Assembly: GCA_028554795.2 (NCBI GenBank)
Contig: JAPYKE020000037.1
Coordinates: 4,700,001-4,764,000 of the forward strand
Direction: 5' to 3'
Origin: Sinohyriopsis cumingii
Lineage: Eukaryota > Mollusca > Bivalvia > Unionida > Unionidae
DNA: 64,000 nucleotides
Shown: positions 51,438-63,489 of the stretch, in pieces
Numbering within the stretch: the first letter of the stretch is position 1
How the letters are laid out: each line of letters starts with the position of its first letter
Notes under the pieces: generated by a model
Told to the model about the DNA's origin: nothing
The model's input: only the letters and a program-made list of their open reading frames with translations
Database searches by the model: none
Made by a program: the position numbers and the translations under genes

Positions 51438-53042
51438 TGTCGAATTTTCAATTGATTTGAATCTTAAAGTTGAATGCATTGAGCATAAGAAGTTTATCAC
51501 ATTTAAGCCAGAAAAGTCATTGTGAAGGGACACTTCGACCTTGCTTCATTTCTTCCTCCGTGTCAGTGTTAAAACTTGAAAGGCTAGCATTTTTGACTCA
51601 GTGAGATTGACCAGGGCATTGCAACGCTGTCATGAGAAAGTAAACATTTGAGCTACCAACCATAACTGCTTGATAGGAACCCTTGTCAAATTATCATTTT
51701 TAAAGGGAAATTGATATGCACCGTTAATCACATATTCTAGTCTGTCTAGAATCTGACGAAAGAAATGATTATCTTGGGATAATTTAGGAACCGCTGCTTA
51801 CGATTGGCCAGAATAAATGAAGGCGTACACTTTAGAAGTAATGTGAATTTAAAGTGACGACCTTGGTAGAAATATTTTAGTCTTAAATATCCTGAGACAG
51901 GAGAAGCGTAAAAAGAATAATGTTTTCCTCGTTAAACAAGAAAAGGCGACCAGGTGGCTGTCTTGTAAGAAAAGATAGGGTTTAGTGCTAGGACGCACAA
52001 TTTTTGAAAGGGTTCATCATTAAGGTACGCAATTTTAATTTTCCACGTAACCTTTATTTTTGGTTGGATCCATATTATGTATTGTTTATTCAATTTCATG
52101 GAAATTGATGCCAGAGTTGTTATGAAATGTATCTCTTTTATTTTACAGTTACTAATTCATTGATAGAATGGACGATTGCATGCTATCCATGTTTTCATAT
52201 GTGTATGATTTTATAGGGTCATAGAGAATAATATCTTTTGTCTGTTAGGACGATACTGATTGTCGTGAGTTAAAGATAATCGCATATTTATATCTGATTC
52301 AGTAATGTTTAAAAAAATCTTGTAAGTTAGGGATTGCTGTGAGCTGTAATTTTGTGAAATGTATGCACTAGTAATTAAGCATGTGAAGCGAGAGTGATAA
52401 TATATCAGATTAAGTCAGAAATTATGCAGTGCGGATAGCTGGTATGCTTCTGAGTAAAGTAAGTGAGGGATTTTATGTACGTGTAGAAAGTGGTACATAT
52501 ATAAATTTAGGGGTAATTTTGTTCTTTAAGGAACAACTTTCTAGGCAGAGATGGGACAGTCCTAAGACGGACCTCCGTAAGAAAAGAAGTGACGAGTTCA
52601 GAATAAAGGATTATGAAGTACAGGAAGGAGTGAAGCGTAGAGAATGGGAATGCCCAAGGAAATAGGAATACATTGATACACGGTCAAGTGAGGAAGGTGG
52701 TGCAATCAGTCGTGGACATTGTGCTCTTTTCACCAATCATTATTATGATAAAATAAATCCAAAAATAGACACAGCTATTAAATTATATTGACACAACTTA
52801 GATTGAAGTGGAGTTGCCGTTGTTATTGATTAAATGTGGTTATTTTTCTTGTCTTAGGGGACTCATATTGCATTATTTCTTCCCAATAGTCTTGCTCAGC
52901 TTTCTTTTGTGATTCCATCTAATCACTATAATAACGGAGGATGTCATCTTCTAGATAAGGTCACATCAAGGGATAGACTCAATTAAAGCGAAGTCTTCAG
53001 AGTATTTAACCTGTATTTAACTAAAATACTCACGGTTCTTCA
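51438..53042 (+). repeat. LTR fossil: probable 3' LTR
   Basis: Starts with tg ten bases after the polypurine tract aaaggggggcc. The right end is placed at a ...ttcttca near 53042, because segmental-duplication sequence resumes at about 53054. No partner LTR is found in the window, so both ends are inferred. About 1.6 kb, long for an LTR. Confidence 0.45.
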
Positions 53043-53053
53043 TTTAAAATATT

Positions 53054-54659
53054 ATCAACTCCACACAAACACGGGGAGATTGTTCACTGTCCTAAATTTT
53101 AAACTGAGAAACAACAAACAGTGACATGTTGTACCAGAAGTATTCGAATCGGCTTTCATATATGGGTTATTTTGGTTAACTTTGAATGACTAATACACTG
53201 GTTGTATAGAATGGCCCTTTTTGAATAGGTTAATTGCCAGTTCATGTTTTATGTTTCTTGATATGTGTATTCAAATGTTTTGCCATGAACCATGTATCAA
53301 GTTTACTAGCTGTAATGAATGGAGTCACTCGATACGTTAATGACATTTAAAAAAATTATGTATTCAATGTAATTCGGGGTTTTATTGTCGCAAAGTGATA
53401 CAATACTAACTGTTCGACATTGTGTTTAGTGCTCTGATGCATTAGAAGTTATCTAATCTACTCGTATTAAGCAAAAACAAGCGCACTAGTCAAATACCAT
53501 TAACGCTTCAGATTAATCTACTGGTATGAACAACTTGGAAGACCCACTATTTCCGTTATTTATTTATGCATCAGTAGTCTGGTTCCCTGCATTTTTCACC
53601 ACAGTACGCCCGTAGTTATGACCTCAGGGTACCTGACGACAAAAGTTTAAATGGATTCCTTTATAATGTGGACTCATGTCACCATAAATACTCCCGGGTC
53701 AGTACTTCACATGTCAGTCTATATTAGTGCAAGTTTTGACTCTCTCATTACTATGGTTTTGCATGAGCTAGATTCAAGCATTTTAGCATTGTTCTAAAGA
53801 CAATATTTATTCTTTAGGATACATCCATTATGGTGACAGTGCACAGTGAGTAATGACGATATGTTTACTGTTCCAAAAGTGAAATCAGAGATCTACTGCA
53901 CGTTGTTTTGTTTACAGTCAAGCCTCTTTTAGTTGTAGGAAAGTTAGTTTCGGCTTCTGAAAACCGCTTGGCTCAAGTCGTAAGTAAAGTTTAAATAACT
54001 GTGGTATGCAAATAGAAACGTTTTACTAAATTTGGCCTAAAGTTAGTTGGCCTAATAGGACTCAGATCACAATTACTACTTCCGGTTCAGTACAAACAAC
54101 TGTAGATGAGGTCTATTTTTAGAACATTTTTCTCTCTTGTTGGTGGTAATGCTTAAGTCAGATTTATCCATTCTTTGTACTGATTTAAAGCATATTTTCA
54201 TGATATAGAATGTGCATAATATGTCGTGATTGTCTCTTCGTAGTTTGGCGATGGTGACCACTGAGTAATGAAGCATTGTTGCTGGTTCGGAGGAGATAAA
54301 TTGACCCACCGCACGTTATTTTGTTTATCGTCCAGTTTCTCAAACGATACCGGTTAACATATCTTTGAAGATACATCTGAAAATCAAATGATTTATGATG
54401 GACAACCGGAAAGTTCAGTACTGAAAAACAGATGCGGGGAGTATATAGGGAAATATTTGTGATAGGCGTCCACGTGATAGATGGTCCTTGTCAAACTCGT
54501 TCATTCCGAGAAAACAAGTTATGATGGCCAATTTTCTAATGGTTACGCCTCTGCGAATGCGTTTTTTAAACAAAATAAAATCAGTTTTCAAAATTATGAT
54601 GTCATGGATGCAAACATACATAAAACATTATTGCTAAGCAAAATCGTTTGATGATGTAA
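53054..54659. other. Segmental-duplication unique DNA
   Basis: Contains about one unit of the 49-bp repeat (53054-53085), the SINE-A empty site (53112-53123) and the SINE-B empty site (53365-53383). A stretch at about 53700-54470, missing from copy 1, holds an internal imperfect duplication: atggtgacagtgcacagtga with cgttgttttgtttacagtc (53831-53936) against atggtgaccactgagtaatg with cgttattttgtttatcgtc (54250-54333). No gene is seen. Confidence 0.6.

Positions 54660-54722
<63 letters not shown>
54660..54722. repeat. (TA)n microsatellite
   Basis: Uninterrupted TA run. Confidence 0.97.
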
Positions 54723-54726
<4 letters not shown>

Positions 54727-55400
54727 AAAAAATCTCATAAAACTTTATGAAAAAAGATTGCAATAAGGTCCAGTCTTTATGCTGTGGATGGGTTTTATAG
54801 GGACTGCGCCTAAAAGAAACATGACATAACACTTACAGACTGGAAAAACGAAGTACCTAAAAATGATAGTTATACAATGTAAACATTAAGAGAAATACGT
54901 TCAGTTCGATAAATTTTGCTTATTTTTTATTGTTTCGTGTATAAGGCGCGCGTGTGTGTGTGTGTGTGCGTGTAACGCCAGAGAACGTATTATCAAAGCT
55001 CTAATGAAGGCTCCGAAACAATAACAAAGGACTTGCTCCAGTTTGCTGGATCTTAAGATGACCGTCTACGTTTTTTTCTCCATCCTTTATCTTTCATTGT
55101 ACATACATATTTGGAAAATTTCATATCTTTAGGTTCCATTTTGTGTTTCTTTTTACAAAAAGTTTATACTTATTTGAAAGCATTAATCGTTCGATTTTTT
55201 TTCTTTGTAACTTTTGTTTCTTTGCAAAAGTATAGCTTCTAAGAATATCGAAGATATCTATAGCACCAACCTTTAAATAAAATGGCCATGAAGGTAAAGT
55301 TTATTTCACACAATAAACCCTAGAACGGTAGCTGATTCCACTGTCACGTGTATTTTAAGTCCATGTATACAAGTCATATACATCTTACAGTATAATAAAA
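54723..55400. other. Intergenic DNA
   Basis: No gene is seen. A short CG/GT run lies at 54946-54971. Confidence 0.5.
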
Positions 55401-55527
55401 TCTCTCTCTCTCTCTGTGTCTCTCTCTCTCTCTCTCTCTCTCCGGCGGCATAAATGGTGAGAGCGTCCGCCACGGATGCGGGAGGTCGCGGCCCTCGCCA
55501 AGTCATACCAAGCATTGGAGGAGTTTA

Positions 55528-55566
<39 letters not shown>
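55401..55566 (+). repeat. SINE-A head fragment between (TC)n and (CA)n tracts
   Basis: A TC run (55401-55441) leads into ccggcggcataaatggtgag, the anticodon-arm region (cacggatgcgggaggtcgcg), a shortened box B region and aagtcataccaa, then a CA run (55530-55566). The whole SINE body is missing. Confidence 0.82.
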
Positions 55567-55568
<2 letters not shown>

Positions 55569-55994
55569 AATGTACTGAGTTTCTGTATTTCAGTAACACA
55601 CGGCACAAAATCTCCAATTACCAGCGCAAAGAGTGTCATCTATTTTACATGTATGTAAGCAGGTAATGTGTTATTTCTAAATCATCGAAGAGAATGTGCT
55701 TCCAATAAGAGTAAAGTACTATGTCCCGGCCACATACAAGTCAACGCAATGTCTGGATATTTACATGTACACGATTTTATAACACCATTTATTTAACCTC
55801 ATAGCCGAGGTACAATAATTAAGTCAGACATGAAATCTATGACGGCTCACTTATTTATTATGAACAGTAATTCAATTCAAGGTTTTCTAACTTTCGTCAA
55901 GTGTTGATAATATACACATGTCGTTGATTTCGTTCCAGCATTTTATTGGACCATTGTGTTCAGCATAAGTTATGATGAAATGACACTGCGTATG
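55567..55994. other. Intergenic DNA
   Basis: No feature is recognised. Confidence 0.5.
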
Positions 55995-56690
55995 TTAAGA
56001 CTGTGGTATTAAACAAAGTAACAGAAAAGAGCAAGAACCAACAAGTCTGGTAAAATTCAACAAATAATATATTTCTCTGGGATACAAAGTGAAAATTTAA
56101 AAGAAACTTACTGTAGTATATGTTAAATCCCAAAGAGTATCAAAAGGTTTATCACAATTCAAAGAGTACTGAGTATTCCGAATGAATTCCATTGCATCTC
56201 ATAGTTAATTTCATTCTTGAAAGTGCTGATGTACCAACAACCTGGAATGTGTCCATGTACCAACAGTCTTGATGTATCACAATGAGGTAATCCAAAAGGT
56301 ATTTTAATACATTTACAATAAATCCCAAACTAATAATTTAGTCTGAAATTATTAATGAGCACTTTGTAATTCTAAAGAGTAATTTATATAAATAAATCCT
56401 CTCAGATATGAAATGAAATACAGCTATAAATTCATTCCACTAAGACTGATGTTAAGCCATGGATTGAGCAATTTTGATGTAAGAAACATGCATATAACAA
56501 GTTAAGACACAATATCAGAAGCATTTTCCCATCAAATTCGTAAACAACTTGCTTCTATGAACTTTTTATTTTTTGACAAAATTTACCATACACCCAGCAG
56601 CATGTTTACCACCAAGTAAGCATCATCTTAAAGTTTAATAAAAAATCAAACCAAAGAATTAGCTATTTAATATGATGTAACTAAAACAAT
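55995..56690 (+). repeat. R1 dispersed repeat copy
   Basis: Opens gtggtattaaacaaagtaac then agaaaagagcaagaaccaac, continues with gtttatcacaattc, tatcacaatgaggtaatcca, cactttgtaattctaaag and aagactgatgttaagccat. The right boundary is uncertain. An inverted R1b copy follows within about 90 bp. Confidence 0.82.
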
Positions 56691-56777
56691 AATCAAGTAG
56701 GCCCAGTGCAAACCTTCAGTTTTGGACAAAGGTGAATCAGTCAATACAAATTAAACATACATAGCATATAATCATGG

Positions 56778-57756
56778 TGTTATGCATATTTGATTTAATT
56801 ATATCTGATTTAATATATATTTATTTCAATTGAATTGTTTGTCAGTTTTTTTATTTTTTTATTTTTCATTACATGATATTGTAATGTACATTTATTCACT
56901 AGAGATGATACATTCTTCAGAAAATAGTTTGACCTTGACTGTTAGTTTATAAACAACAGGTGTTGATCTAAATCCTGACCTTGTTTCATAATTTGTAGCA
57001 TCCATCGTAAACAAGTTCTATTTTATTTTAAAATGATTGGTTGTTGTCAAGGTCATGATGGGACTTCGTCTTTAAGCTGTAAATACTTTGTTATTATTTT
57101 TTATTTCATAGGGTAAAAGGATTGGTTTTCGTCAGGGTCACACTGGATATACGTGATCTCTAACAAGTACTTATTTTCTATATGCTTCGAGAAGATGATC
57201 ACCTGACCCCTTGTTTACGTTTTGCAAGACCTTATAACCGCTGTTTTGGAGAATTAATCTCAGTAGAAGCTGGGCTGTTAAACGTTTAGTTGTATATTGT
57301 GCTGTTTGGAGTTATTTCAAATTACTTGGATTCAAAATGAAAAATTCTGTTATTTTTCTGGAAAATATGTGATCATGTAATATTGTGGAACAAGTACAGT
57401 TTTTTTAATAAAAATTTATTCAGCTATCAGAAACCGGAGTGATAATTCTTGTTTCTACAAGGAATTGTAGACTTCCACATTACAGACCGTAGCGTACGTC
57501 ATAGTCTACCATCTTCGAATCTTCGTCGGGATTCGAACTGGAAATCAGTAGAACATTTTATTTTTAGGACTACTAAAATTTTATTCTTGGATAATTCTCG
57601 GATTATTTTGGATTTGATTCTATTAAACCGTAAGTTTATATTTTATTCTTTATTTTTACAGAATATTTCCAGGGAAATAAATTATTGTATTATTTCAAAG
57701 CTTGTTGTTTTCACTCTTTCTTGTGTTACTGTTTATTTGAGCCTAAACACGTGACA
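56778..57756 (-). repeat. R1b dispersed repeat copy, inverted, without a SINE
   Basis: Reverse complement of 44323-45594 minus the SINE. On the + strand it begins tgttatgcatatttgattta and ends cctaaacacgtgaca. TG...CA ends would suit a solo LTR, but no target-site duplication is seen and both copies share a few more bases beyond the CA, so the class is open. Confidence 0.82.
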
Positions 57757-58921
57757 TAAGAATGGACACAGGCAAGTATCCAATACAATTTAAACATACA
57801 TACAACTTCCAAAAAGAATATTTTATAAAAACCTTTGAGCAGTACTTTATGCTTTGATATAACAGGGTATGTCTTTACTGATGAAAACATTTAAAATCCA
57901 TTTTAAAAAATGGGACCTATGTGTAATGTAGTTACCTTTATAAAAAAAAAACCCGCTGACATTCTGAAAGAAAACATGCCTATGACAAGAACATAAAACA
58001 ACCACTACATAAAAACAACAACTTACGCGAAACAAACACAGTCGATGGGGTTAGTTCGTGTATCGTGTAGTAGTAATTTATCTTACTTGATCCACGCTTA
58101 GATTTAACCTTCATAGCTTTTGCTGGTCTGTTTTCATCTTAAATTCATTTTTGTTTCCGTGTTGCCCCATGACATTTGGGGCAAATGACGTTGATTTCGA
58201 CGGGAAATAAGACAAAGATCTTGCAGTATCTCGCAATCATAATAACCGTAATTAGAACGTACATGTGCTTATTTGTTTTATCTATCAAACATGAATTGGT
58301 CAAGATACTTCTATACAGTCCATTAATATTTATTAACTAAGCAATTTATAATGTCTATTGCTTAATGGCTATATGTGACGCACGTTTCGTCTTCAAGTAA
58401 AAGATACAAGTCTTAAAACGATATACGAGGAAACTAAAATACCTTTTGGATAGAAACAAAATCTGTCTACAGATGGCGAAGATATCCATCCACACTAAAT
58501 CGTCCCATTGCCAGCAATCACACACAGACCAGCGAACATACAAACACAACCCCTAAAACGTGTAAAAGTTTTCTCAAGAAACACATTTTCATGTATTTTC
58601 GCACACCATTTCAGACTTAAGGATGACGAAGATTTGACAGGCTGAGGGAAGTTTAGGTCGGGCGAGAGGGTGGGCTAAAGATTCTGGTATGGAATATCTG
58701 TGGACTTACCAGAGAACAAAGAGGCGAAGGTCGTTTGTGATTTTGTATCAAAATATCAAATACAGAGCACTGTAAATAAATGCAAACATGAAAGCTTTAC
58801 TATTATGCTCAGTTGAGATTGAAATTCCAGAACGGCTTCAAAACCTGATTTCATTTAAAATGAGGATATAGAAAACCATTATGGTTTTGATATTGACTGA
58901 TAATAATAGTTCGAGAGTCTC
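57757..58921. other. Intergenic DNA
   Basis: No gene is seen; open frames are short and without motif. Confidence 0.5.
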
Positions 58922-59241
58922 TGTTGGCCAAAGGTACAAATGTGTTTGCAAGTCGCTTGCTTGCTTTGTGCAAAGCCAATGTATTGAGATTAGGTAATGG
59001 TAGACTTTTTAGGGATAGTGAGATTAATAAATTTACCTACACAGGCACTCGTGGACGTAGTTTTAAAGATTATATTTTACGTTTTCATAGTACCTTTACA
59101 CAGGGCCGGCGCCAGACCTGGCCAGACTTTCTGGCGCCCTAGGCAAGGTTAGATTCTGGCGCCCCCCCCCCCGGAAAATATCAATTTCCAACTTTATAAA
59201 CAATAAAAAAAATTAAAAATGCACCCCCTGAAATCAGCGCT

Positions 59242-59273
<32 letters not shown>

Positions 59274-59450
59274 CGCCGGCCCTGCCTTTACATTACTTTC
59301 CGATTTTTATGTTCACGAAAGAAAACCCTTTATAATCATTTACTTGAGTTTGATTGACAATGTAGCGTTTTTACCTCTCAGTATGTCCACGCCAAATATA
59401 TTAGAATTTACTACAAATGGGATACGCAACATACTGCTGCATTCTCTCGA
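58922..59450 (+). mobile_element. LINE-3a, 5' part (endonuclease end)
   Basis: Reads ALCKANVLRLGNGRLF, INKFTYTGTRGRSFKDYIL and, across the MITE, LLSDFYVHE, the end of an APE-type endonuclease (the DY-type and SD-H region). In another frame YIRIYYKWDTQHTAAFSRDF follows, the usual linker after the endonuclease. The hAT MITE at 59101 splits it. It appears to continue at 61483 after a second LINE. Confidence 0.7.
59101..59284 (-). mobile_element. hAT-type MITE, copy 2
   Basis: 184 bp, inverted relative to copy 1 at 16048. It opens CAGGGCCGGCGCCAGACC and ends GGTAGCGCCGGCCCTG, with the perfect 8-bp target-site duplication cctttaca at 59093-59100 and 59285-59292. Eight-base duplications plus CAGGG ends fit the hAT superfamily. 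No transposase is encoded. Confidence 0.94.
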
Positions 59451-61480
59451 GATTTCAAAACTCCTAGATTACATTAATGTTTTCAACCTCAAACAGTCAC
59501 TTAACCAACCCACCCATAAACATGGTCACATTTTGGACTGGATTCTTCATAGACCTGATGATAATATTCTACGGCCCTCCCTGGTTTCCCATGAACTTGC
59601 ATCATATCACCTCTGCATTATATGCCATCTTGACGTATCAGTCCCTAACCCTCCACCTTTATTTGCTACTAAGAGAAAACTCCGTATGATAAATAGAACC
59701 AAACTAATGCATGACATCAAGCAAACCTAACAACTTGCTTACCTACTACAGCAGAACAACTCGATAACTGCCTGCGTTCATCGCTCGACAAACATGCCCC
59801 AGCCACCAAGCGCAGAGTATCAATTCAAAAGTGTTCTACGTGGTATAGCAGTGTTAGGGACCAGCTTGGCACTGCTAAAAGAGACCGCCGTAAAGCTGAG
59901 AGGTTTTGGCTTTCTACCAGACTCATTACTGATAAGCAAATCTATGACGCCGCTAAGAAGAACGTCATAAACATAGTCCATGTAGCGAAATCATCCCACT
60001 ACAGTACTTAGGTCATGGAAAGTTTCAGCAGCTGCAAAGGGCTTTTCGAGATTACTAACAAGCTAATGTTAAGGAACAAGTGTACACCAAGTACAACTAC
60101 GGTCTCTCCAGTCGATCTTCAGACCTGTTTGCAAATTTCTTCCGTTACAATTGACTTGTCATCACCATACAGTTGCAATACAGAATTTCAGCGGCAACCA
60201 CTATCAGCATTTGAACCTGTCTCTGTGGATTTAGTATGTACATTCGTGATGAAGGGTGCACCAAAGTCATGTAAACTTAATCCAATTCCACGATCACTAC
60301 TGCTTGTGTGCTTAGATCCAGTATTGCCTCCACTAAATGATGTTATTAATATATCTCTCTCATCCAGGGAATTACTATCATTTTTCAAAACTGCCATTGT
60401 AAAGCCTCTGCTGAAGAAACCAGCACTCGGCCATAACGATTTAAAGAACTACCGCCCAGTTTATAATTTCCCATTCATATAAAAAACATCTTAGAAAACG
60501 TTGTTCTATCCCAACTTGTTTCTCATCTGAATTCAATCAGACTTTTTAGCAATGTACAGTCTGCATATCACCCTTGCCACAGTACTGAAACTACTCTTAT
60601 AAAAGTAGTTAATGACATTCTCTCTGTTTTGGATAGCGGAAAGATTGCAGTCCTAACCTTCCTTGATTTGTCTGCAGCATTTGACACAATAGACCATGAT
60701 ATATTACTTCACCGTCTCCAGCATGTATTTGGCATTCATGATACAGCCTTACTGTGGTTCAAGTCCTACTTGGTCAACAGGACACAAATTGTGTCCGCAA
60801 ATGATATACACTCCAGCCCAGTTGATCTATGTTATGGTGTTCCAGAGGGGTCTGTACTTGGACCTGTTATTTTCATTCTATACACTCAGCCGCTCGAAAG
60901 TGTCATAGATCATCATCCAGTGTCTCACCAATTATACGCTGACGACACCCAAATATACAAATCTAGCCACCAACTGAAGTTGATGCTACCATCCTAGGTG
61001 TAGAAGTGCATTTATGATGTGAAATCATGGATGACATGTAAAAAGCTGCATATAAATGATGATAAAACTGAGGCCATTCTGATCACAAGACAAAGACTCT
61101 CTCATTCACATCCTTTACCTCAAACAATAAATATCAGCAACACCAACGTTAAATTCACACTGCAAGTACGAAACCTAGGTGTTACTCTGGACAGTACTCT
61201 CACATTGCACCAACATGTCATGAACATATGGAAGGCTGCATATCTTGAGCTGAGACGCATCAGCTCCATTCGCAAATATCTTTCAGTTGATGCCACTAAA
61301 CCGCTCGTGTGTTCATTAATACTTTCAAGACTGGACTATTGTAACTCAGTTCTGTCTGGTTCATCTCAATATCTACTCCAGAAACTTCAAAAAGTTCAAA
61401 ACACAACTGCATGGATCATCCTTACAGTACCACGATCAGAGCACACAACCTCGCTTCCGTTCAAGATGATCCATTAAGAC
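59451..61480 (+). mobile_element. LINE-3b (CR1/Jockey-type), inserted in LINE-3a
   Basis: In order: endonuclease end (LLDYINVFNLKQSLNQPTHK, GHILDWIL, about 59460-59560); linker (59740-60000: LDKHAPATKRRVSIQKCSTW, RKAERFWLSTRL); N-terminal reverse transcriptase (AIVKPLLKKPALGHNDLKNY with RPV, ends 60482); core (VLTFLDLSAAFDTIDHDILL, GVPEGSVLGPVIFILY, then YADDTQIY at about 60938-60961); thumb and C-terminus (KLHINDDKTEAILI, LGVTLDSTLTLHQHV, 61019-61477). The first endonuclease half is missing. The frame changes several times: stops near 59728, 60010, 60481 and 60996. The YADD box is intact, so it is a fairly young but dead copy. Confidence 0.9.
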
Positions 61481-61482
61481 AA

Positions 61483-62045
61483 TACGATGCTTTGAATATA
61501 CCCGAAAGTAATATTGATGAGGTGGAAAATTTTCATTACTTTATTCTTCTTTTCTAGAGCAATGGAACATTCTCTGAAGCTCAACAAACAATTGCTGATA
61601 AAGCACTAAAGGCAATGAATATGCTTATATGTAATTTGAAATCATGTTACTTAAATTATTATGAATGTTTGACACTTTTTAAAATATATTTATGTTGCTC
61701 CAGTTTTGAATTACGCATTAGGGTTTTTAAAAAGGCTGACGCGATTGAACTTTTTTCAAACATTGTTAAATGTATAATTATCTACTTCTAACGTGGTTGT
61801 TTGCTGTGAAATTAGACGAATGCCACTTAAATATTAAGGCTGGTTAAGTTAGTTGAATATGAGATTAGAATTTAAAATTCTGCAAATGGTATTCCGAATA
61901 CTGCATATAAGCAGTTATATATTGAAAGTGAATCAAATTAAAGTCCTAAAAGATTCTTTGAACAGATGCGGTATTGGTGAAGTGTGGATGTTTCCTGATT
62001 CTGTAAACTGATCTACGTTTGTTCCCAATAATTTAAATAAAGAGG
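61483..62045 (+). mobile_element. LINE-3a, 3' part (end of reverse transcriptase region)
   Basis: Reads NIPESNIDEVENFHYF, NGTFSEAQQTIADKALKAMN, LKSCYLNYYECLTLF and, further on, LVKLVEYEIRI and KRFFEQMRY in several frames. These are features of the region after the catalytic core in a LINE family different from LINE-3b, and plausibly the other end of LINE-3a. The reverse transcriptase core between the two halves is not present. Confidence 0.65.
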
Positions 62046-62070
62046 TATATATGCTTTACTTGAATAATAC

Positions 62071-62072
<2 letters not shown>

Positions 62073-62106
<34 letters not shown>

Positions 62107-62345
62107 TTTGAATTTTTAAAGTTGTTTTAAAATTTTTTTAGTCATATCGCTACGATGTTTGCAGTGTGGCAGTTTATAGTGATGTTTAACAATGGGGCAT
62201 GGCATCGTGTTGCAGACATTTAGTAAGATTTCCCACCCAGTCACATTATCCTGACACCAGGTCGACCAGTCCTACCACTAACCTCTTAATGCTGAACGTC
62301 AAGCAAGGCACCTGTTAGTAACATTTTTGTAAGTCTATGGCATTG
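62073..62345 (-). repeat. SINE-A copy, head missing
   Basis: Minus strand: body from aatgccatagacttacaaaa to the 3' end with a 32-bp CA tail (62073-62104). The tRNA head is absent. Confidence 0.9.
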
Positions 62346-63207
62346 TTACACGCACACGGGTATTTACTTGACCGAGCGGTTGTCAAACTCTGGCGCGATT
62401 CTCGCTAGAAGTCATACGTTTACCCGAACTTTCCAAAGACTTCCATACAACTTAAGTTGTAAACTAGAAAGCCCGACGTGTCCATTCTATACCTAAATTT
62501 TACTCTAATTAATGCAAGACCACATATAGAACAAACTGCCAAATATTTATCAACCGCACATCTGCATTTTTTATCTTCGTCACGTTTCCGTACCGCCAAC
62601 CGTTCACACCTTAGAAAATAGACGAGTACCCCATAACACTGGGAACTATTTTAATTCCGCCACCATAGGCCAGTCAATGTATGATTTCAAGGCACATTTC
62701 GCCAATATAACTGCACCACATTTGCCCCCATGGCGACATAATCGGTATCTGCCAAGTCCCTTCTTATTTATTCCTTTGTGCAATTTACCGGTTTCCGACC
62801 GTAAATACTGACCCTGCATTCACACCACCAATGTACACCACTAGATTTTAATATGGACTATCTTACTGAGGGACATTCATTCGGTTTTGGCCGGAATTCA
62901 CTACTAGTGAATCATGGCATCATGGAAACTCACCAACACTTCGCTCCGTGATGTTTGCTCCTAGTAAGTGGCTAATTATTTCGGGCTAGGAATATTTCCA
63001 TTGCGCCGAATTCCAATAATCTCACAAGTAATCACACAAATCTAAGAATTCCTTAAAACGGGGAGTTATAACCAAATCCGCATACTCCATATTGATTACA
63101 GTATGATATGGTCGGGGATGAATAATACTGGAATAATAAATTACAAAATTTTAACATACTGTGTCTTGGTCCGTGTATCTGAATTGTCTAAAGAGCTCGC
63201 CTTCTCC
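62346..63207. other. Unassigned DNA, possibly old mobile-element sequence
   Basis: A short open stretch near 62610-62810 reads RRVPHNTGNYFNSATIGQSM and APHLPPWRHNRYLPSPF, which looks protein-like in composition. I do not recognise a family. Confidence 0.3.
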
Positions 63208-63356
63208 GATCAGTAGCTTCCCCTGAGGGATAAGTTCTTACCGAGATTTCCCCGGGTTCTTCCTCCACCAGGTATACTGGCCATCTTGTAAGGCCTTTCA
63301 TGCGCTGAAAATGTCCTCAGTGTCCTCAAACCCGAACAAGAGCAACAACAACTAAC
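63208..63356 (+). repeat. SINE-B fragment
   Basis: The only plus-strand SINE-B: tcagtagcttcccctgaggg, cccgggttcttcctccacca, tatactggcc, then a diverged cgctgaaaa...cccgaacaag and CAACAACAAC tail. The tRNA head is missing. Confidence 0.8.
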
Positions 63357-63489
63357 AAACTGTCTCTATATAAACATATATACACTGATTTCAGACTCGA
63401 AGATCATTTAAAAATGTGTGCAAAAATTAAAACAAAACATAATCCATGAATTGTTCAAAATTAAACTACTAAAATATCAAGTAGAAATG

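Larger units (their letters stand above)
48430..53042 (+). mobile_element. Ty3/gypsy-class LTR element fossil, Gmr1-like domain order
   Basis: A broken LTR retrotransposon lacking its 5' end. Recognisable parts in order are: gag zinc knuckle, aspartic protease-like stretch, integrase with its C-terminal GPY/F-type module, part of reverse transcriptase, RNase H, a polypurine tract (51418-51428) and a probable 3' LTR. Integrase lies before reverse transcriptase, the reverse of most Ty3/gypsy elements but the order known for the Gmr1 group. On the order of ten breaks interrupt the coding part, and no 5' LTR or most of gag is seen, so it is old and cannot move. It lies in segmental copy 2 only. 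The 5' limit is approximate and the 3' limit inferred. Confidence 0.85.
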
